Below are positions 14,709 to 16,673 of a stretch of 16,673 bases of DNA, in pieces. This DNA is from Myxococcales bacterium (lineage in GTDB: Bacteria; Myxococcota_A; Polyangia; Polyangiales; Polyangiaceae), in assembly GCA_013298325.1 (NCBI GenBank), contig JAAFHJ010000047.1, positions 1 to 16,673 on the forward strand, written 5' to 3'. A program made the translations under genes and the position numbers. The notes under the pieces were generated by a model. That model saw only the letters and a list, made by a program, of their open reading frames with translations. It was not told the DNA's origin and did no database searches. How positions within the stretch are numbered: the first letter of the stretch is position 1; each line of letters begins with the position of its first letter.

Positions 14709-14981
14709 TCAGTCGCCGGCACCATCGGCCCCGCCGGCGTCGAGCGCGGCGTCGTCCGGTGAGGCATCGTCCGGTGAGGCATCGTCCGGTGAGGCGTCGT
14801 CCGGCGAGGCGTCGTCCGGCGCGGCATCGTCGAAGGGCACCTCTGCGTCGGCGGCCGGGGCGGCGTCTGGGTAGCTGTCGGTGCCGAGCAGGACGTTGCC
14901 GCTCGTGCACGCGGCGAGGGCACCCGCCAAGAGCGCGATGGGGAGGGCGATGTAGGCCCATTTTCTCGGCACGCCGGTCAT
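14709..14981 (-). CDS. Small repeat lipoprotein in the ECF sigma operon
   Basis: A 90-residue predicted lipoprotein: hydrophobic signal IALPIALLAGALAAC with Cys25, then a short segment and a highly acidic tail. Residues ~51-80 are tandem copies of the pentapeptide PDDAS/DDASP, encoded by the 15-base repeat noted separately. Its ATG overlaps the anti-sigma-like gene's stop as ATGA, so it is translationally coupled. The acidic low-complexity tail suggests an extended cell-surface linker or cation-binding tether; the function is unknown. Confidence 0.75.
   Translation of the reverse strand: MTGVPRKWAYIALPIALLAGALAACTSGNVLLGTDSYPDAAPAADAEVPFDDAAPDDASPDDASPDDASPDDASPDDAALDAGGADGAGD
14749..14828 (+). 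repeat. 15-bp tandem repeat, about 5.3 copies
   Basis: Units of gcatcgtccggtgag, with g/a variation at position 3 and t/c at position 12, start at 14749, 14764, 14779, 14794 and 14809, with a partial copy at 14824. They keep the reading frame of the lipoprotein on the opposite strand, adding or removing five residues per unit. Confidence 0.9.
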
Positions 14982-15736
14982 CGGCAGGCCGCCGCAACGC
15001 GGGGGAGCATCGCGGAGCCGGGGTGGGCGCGCCGAAAGCGGGCGGCGGCGGTGGTGCGCGCTTCTGGAGAGGCGCTTGTGCAGGTGGCGATCGCCCGTTC
15101 CCCTTCGCGCTCCTCGGCGAGGACCCCTTGCGGGAAGCGGCGCGCGTGCTCGGCGAGGAGGGCGAGCGCCTCCGCGGAATTCCCCTGGCGAAGGGCCGTC
15201 TCCGCCCCGCGGACGAGCCGCGTCTCCTCGGCGATGTTCACCGGCGTTGCCGCAGTCGGCGGCGTGGTTGGTGCCACAGCGCTCGGAATGGATACCTTTG
15301 GCGCGGGGGTGCCGCTTGCGAGCGGTTCCGGGGCCGTCGCGGGGGCCGGTTCGCGCTCGCTGTTGGACGCTGTTTTCGCAACAACGGGGGCCGGTGTGGT
15401 CATCGTTTGTTGAGCAGTTTCAGTCGGTTGCGTTGGTTGCGTGGTGGGGGCGCGTGCCACCGAGACGGCGACCGAGACCGAGACGGCGCCGACGGTGGCG
15501 ATTGCGGCCAGGCTGGCGAGCCCGGCGAGCTTCCCGCCGGCGAGACCTTTGAGGGCGGCGGAGAGCCCCTTCGCGCCGATCGCCTTCGGAATGGTGGCGG
15601 CGGCGAGCTGGGCGGAGAGGGCGGCGGCGCTGCGGGCGCGATCGTCGGCGGTCGGCGTGAGGCCTCGGCGGGCGCTCCCAAGGAGGGCGGCGAGGTCGTC
15701 GTTGGCGGCGTTGGGGGTGGGCGGCTCGGTGCTCAT
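14978..15736 (-). CDS. Membrane anti-sigma-like protein with TPR-like C-terminus
   Basis: A 252-residue protein encoded directly after an ECF sigma gene with an ATGA overlap. The N-terminal ~45 residues are cytoplasmic and could bind the sigma factor. A single transmembrane segment lies at ~71-94 (AGLASLAAIATVGAVSVSVA), followed by a Pro/Thr/Ala-rich linker. Residues ~169-252 form a helical TPR-like module (ETALRQGNSAEALALLAEHARRFPQGVLAEER) typical of the extracytoplasmic parts of myxobacterial sigma-operon proteins. No zinc-binding HxxxCxxC motif is visible, so it would not be a classical ZAS anti-sigma factor. Assignment is from context and topology. Confidence 0.75.
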   Translation of the reverse strand: MSTEPPTPNAANDDLAALLGSARRGLTPTADDRARSAAALSAQLAAATIPKAIGAKGLSAALKGLAGGKLAGLASLAAIATVGAVSVSVAVSVARAPTTQPTQPTETAQQTMTTPAPVVAKTASNSEREPAPATAPEPLASGTPAPKVSIPSAVAPTTPPTAATPVNIAEETRLVRGAETALRQGNSAEALALLAEHARRFPQGVLAEEREGERAIATCTSASPEARTTAAARFRRAHPGSAMLPRVAAACR

Positions 15737-16392
15737 CGGCCGACTCCGCGGTTGGCCGTCGTGGCCCGGTAGCGGGCGAGGGCGGCGGCGAAGTCGGCGC
15801 GGGCGAGGCGCAGCCGCGACGAGATGGTGTTGACGTTTTCTCCAAGCATGGTCGCGATCTCGGGGGCGGTGAGCTGCTCGATTTCGGTGAGCAGGAAGAC
15901 CTCGCGTTTGTCGTCGTCGAGGGCGTCGAGGAGCGTGAGGACGAGGTCGGCCGCCTGGGCATCCTGGGCCGCCTGTTCGGGGGTCGGGCGGCCATCGATG
16001 AGGCGCTCGGCGTCGGGCTCTTCGGCGGTCTTGGTATGGACGCCGTCCGGGTGGCGGCCCCGGGTGCGCCGGTGGGTGCGGACCGTGTTTCGGGCGATGC
16101 CGTAGATCCAGCTCCGGAGCGAGGAGCGCCCTTCGAAGTCGCCGAGGCGCCGGTGGATCACCAGGAAGATCTCCTGGGTGACGTCGTCGACGGCGTCGGT
16201 CGGCACGCCGAGGCCGCGGACGCTCCGCCAGACGAAGGCGAAGTGGGCGTCGTAGACGGCGGCGAAGGTCGGCCGTACGCCCGCATCCGTGCTCGCCGTT
16301 TCCTCACCGCCGTTGGCGGTTCCGGGCGGACGAGCACCAGAAGAAGCGAGGCTATCGCTCGATGTGGGCAGATCGTGGGTCGCAGCGAGCAT
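15733..16392 (-). CDS. ECF-type RNA polymerase sigma factor
   Basis: A 219-residue sigma70-family protein. Region 2 spans ~43-110 (AVYDAHFAFVWRSVRGLGV, then DDVTQEIFLVIHRRL, RSSLRSWIYGIARN), and region 4 ~150-205 (LLDALDDDKREVFLLTEIEQ, TAPEIATMLGENVNTISSRL). It lacks regions 1 and 3, as ECF factors do. The ATG at 16392 is chosen because it leaves a typical ~40-residue lead before region 2; no good ribosome-binding site is seen, and earlier in-frame starts would run into the gene before it. It directs transcription of an unknown regulon and is probably held by the membrane protein encoded next. Confidence 0.92.
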   Translation of the reverse strand: MLAATHDLPTSSDSLASSGARPPGTANGGEETASTDAGVRPTFAAVYDAHFAFVWRSVRGLGVPTDAVDDVTQEIFLVIHRRLGDFEGRSSLRSWIYGIARNTVRTHRRTRGRHPDGVHTKTAEEPDAERLIDGRPTPEQAAQDAQAADLVLTLLDALDDDKREVFLLTEIEQLTAPEIATMLGENVNTISSRLRLARADFAAALARYRATTANRGVGR

Positions 16393-16427
16393 GGCAGCGA
16401 GGAGGTGGCCGCGGGGGGGCGGAACCG

Positions 16428-16673
16428 TCACAAAAAACGCCCTTCGACGCTGAGTGCGCCAAACCACGAAGCTTTTGGGACGCCATGGACCGGCGCGCCG
16501 GTGCCGGTGACCGGGTCGACGACCAGGAATTGCGGGTGGGTGAGCCACCCATCGACGGCGAGCTCGCCGTGCACCGCGAAGACCGGCGACAGGCGCACGG
16601 CGACCTGGCCGCCGCCGCCGAGGCCGAAGAGGGCGCCGTCCGGTTGGCGACCGCGGTTGCCGCCGGTGCGTAC
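16428..16673 (-). CDS. C-terminus of a probable outer-membrane beta-barrel protein (partial)
   Basis: Only the last 81 codons are in the window; the frame has no stop up to the right edge and ends with TGA at 16430-16428. It reads DGALFGLGGGGQVAVRLSP, VFAVHGELAVDGWLTHPQF, and ends FGALSVEGRFL. The alternating pattern, the glycine-rich turn and the near-terminal Phe are usual in outer-membrane barrels. It ends 35 bases before the sigma factor start on the same strand, so it may lead the operon. Confidence 0.6.
   Translation of the reverse strand, partial: VRTGGNRGRQPDGALFGLGGGGQVAVRLSPVFAVHGELAVDGWLTHPQFLVVDPVTGTGAPVHGVPKASWFGALSVEGRFL

Noticed and set aside
1..16673. CRISPR arrays, insertion sequences, integrases or phage genes
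   Set aside because: No direct-repeat/spacer arrays, transposase motifs or integrase motifs were found. The only regular direct repeats are the in-frame coding repeats at 14749-14828.

Overview
The window is GC-rich and looks like chromosome from a myxobacterium-type organism (Myxococcota, probably Polyangia). This is inferred from the many short-signal lipoproteins with Asp/Glu-rich linkers, an ECF sigma/anti-sigma pair with a TPR-like tail, and generally high-GC codon choice. No phage, IS or CRISPR material was seen.

Layout. 1-2002 (+): the 3' part of a multidomain TusA/TusA/TusA-like/DsrE2 sulfur-carrier protein, coupled to a rhodanese. 2014-3389 (-): a beta-propeller-like lipoprotein followed by an SRPBCC/AHSA1 protein. 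3634-5067 (-): a cysteine-rich lipoprotein with a CHAP/NlpC-P60-like amidase core. 5348-5914 (-): ribosomal proteins L35 and L20 with promoter and terminator, lacking the usual infC neighbour. 6100-8879 (+): a TPR lipoprotein, a trypsin-like lipoprotein protease and an armadillo/HEAT-like soluble protein. 9045-9770 (-): a TetR-family gene interrupted by one in-frame amber codon, divergent from a lipoprotein at 9862-10755 (+).

10874-11274 (-) is the most unusual part. It holds two tandem tRNA-like units in which the 3' half (3' anticodon stem, T arm, 3' acceptor strand) lies upstream of the 5' half (5' acceptor strand, D arm, 5' anticodon strand). Paired in this permuted order, both units form complete acceptor (7 bp) and anticodon (5 bp) stems. 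Paired in the normal linear order they do not. These are candidate circularly permuted tRNA genes, an arrangement I know from red and green algae and a few archaea but not from bacteria.

11341-12117 (-): a conserved protein resembling DUF7873. 12218-13768 (+): a large lipoprotein. 13827-13903 (-): an ordinary tRNA-Pro(UGG) with encoded CCA. 13977-14636 (-): a conserved protein of unknown function. 14709-16673 (-): a co-directional cluster of a beta-barrel-like C-terminus, an ECF sigma factor, a membrane anti-sigma-like protein and a small repeat lipoprotein; the last three genes are joined by 4-base ATGA overlaps.

Limits: all family names come from reading motifs without database searches. 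The permuted tRNAs rest on base-pairing alone; their anticodons, processing and function are unresolved.
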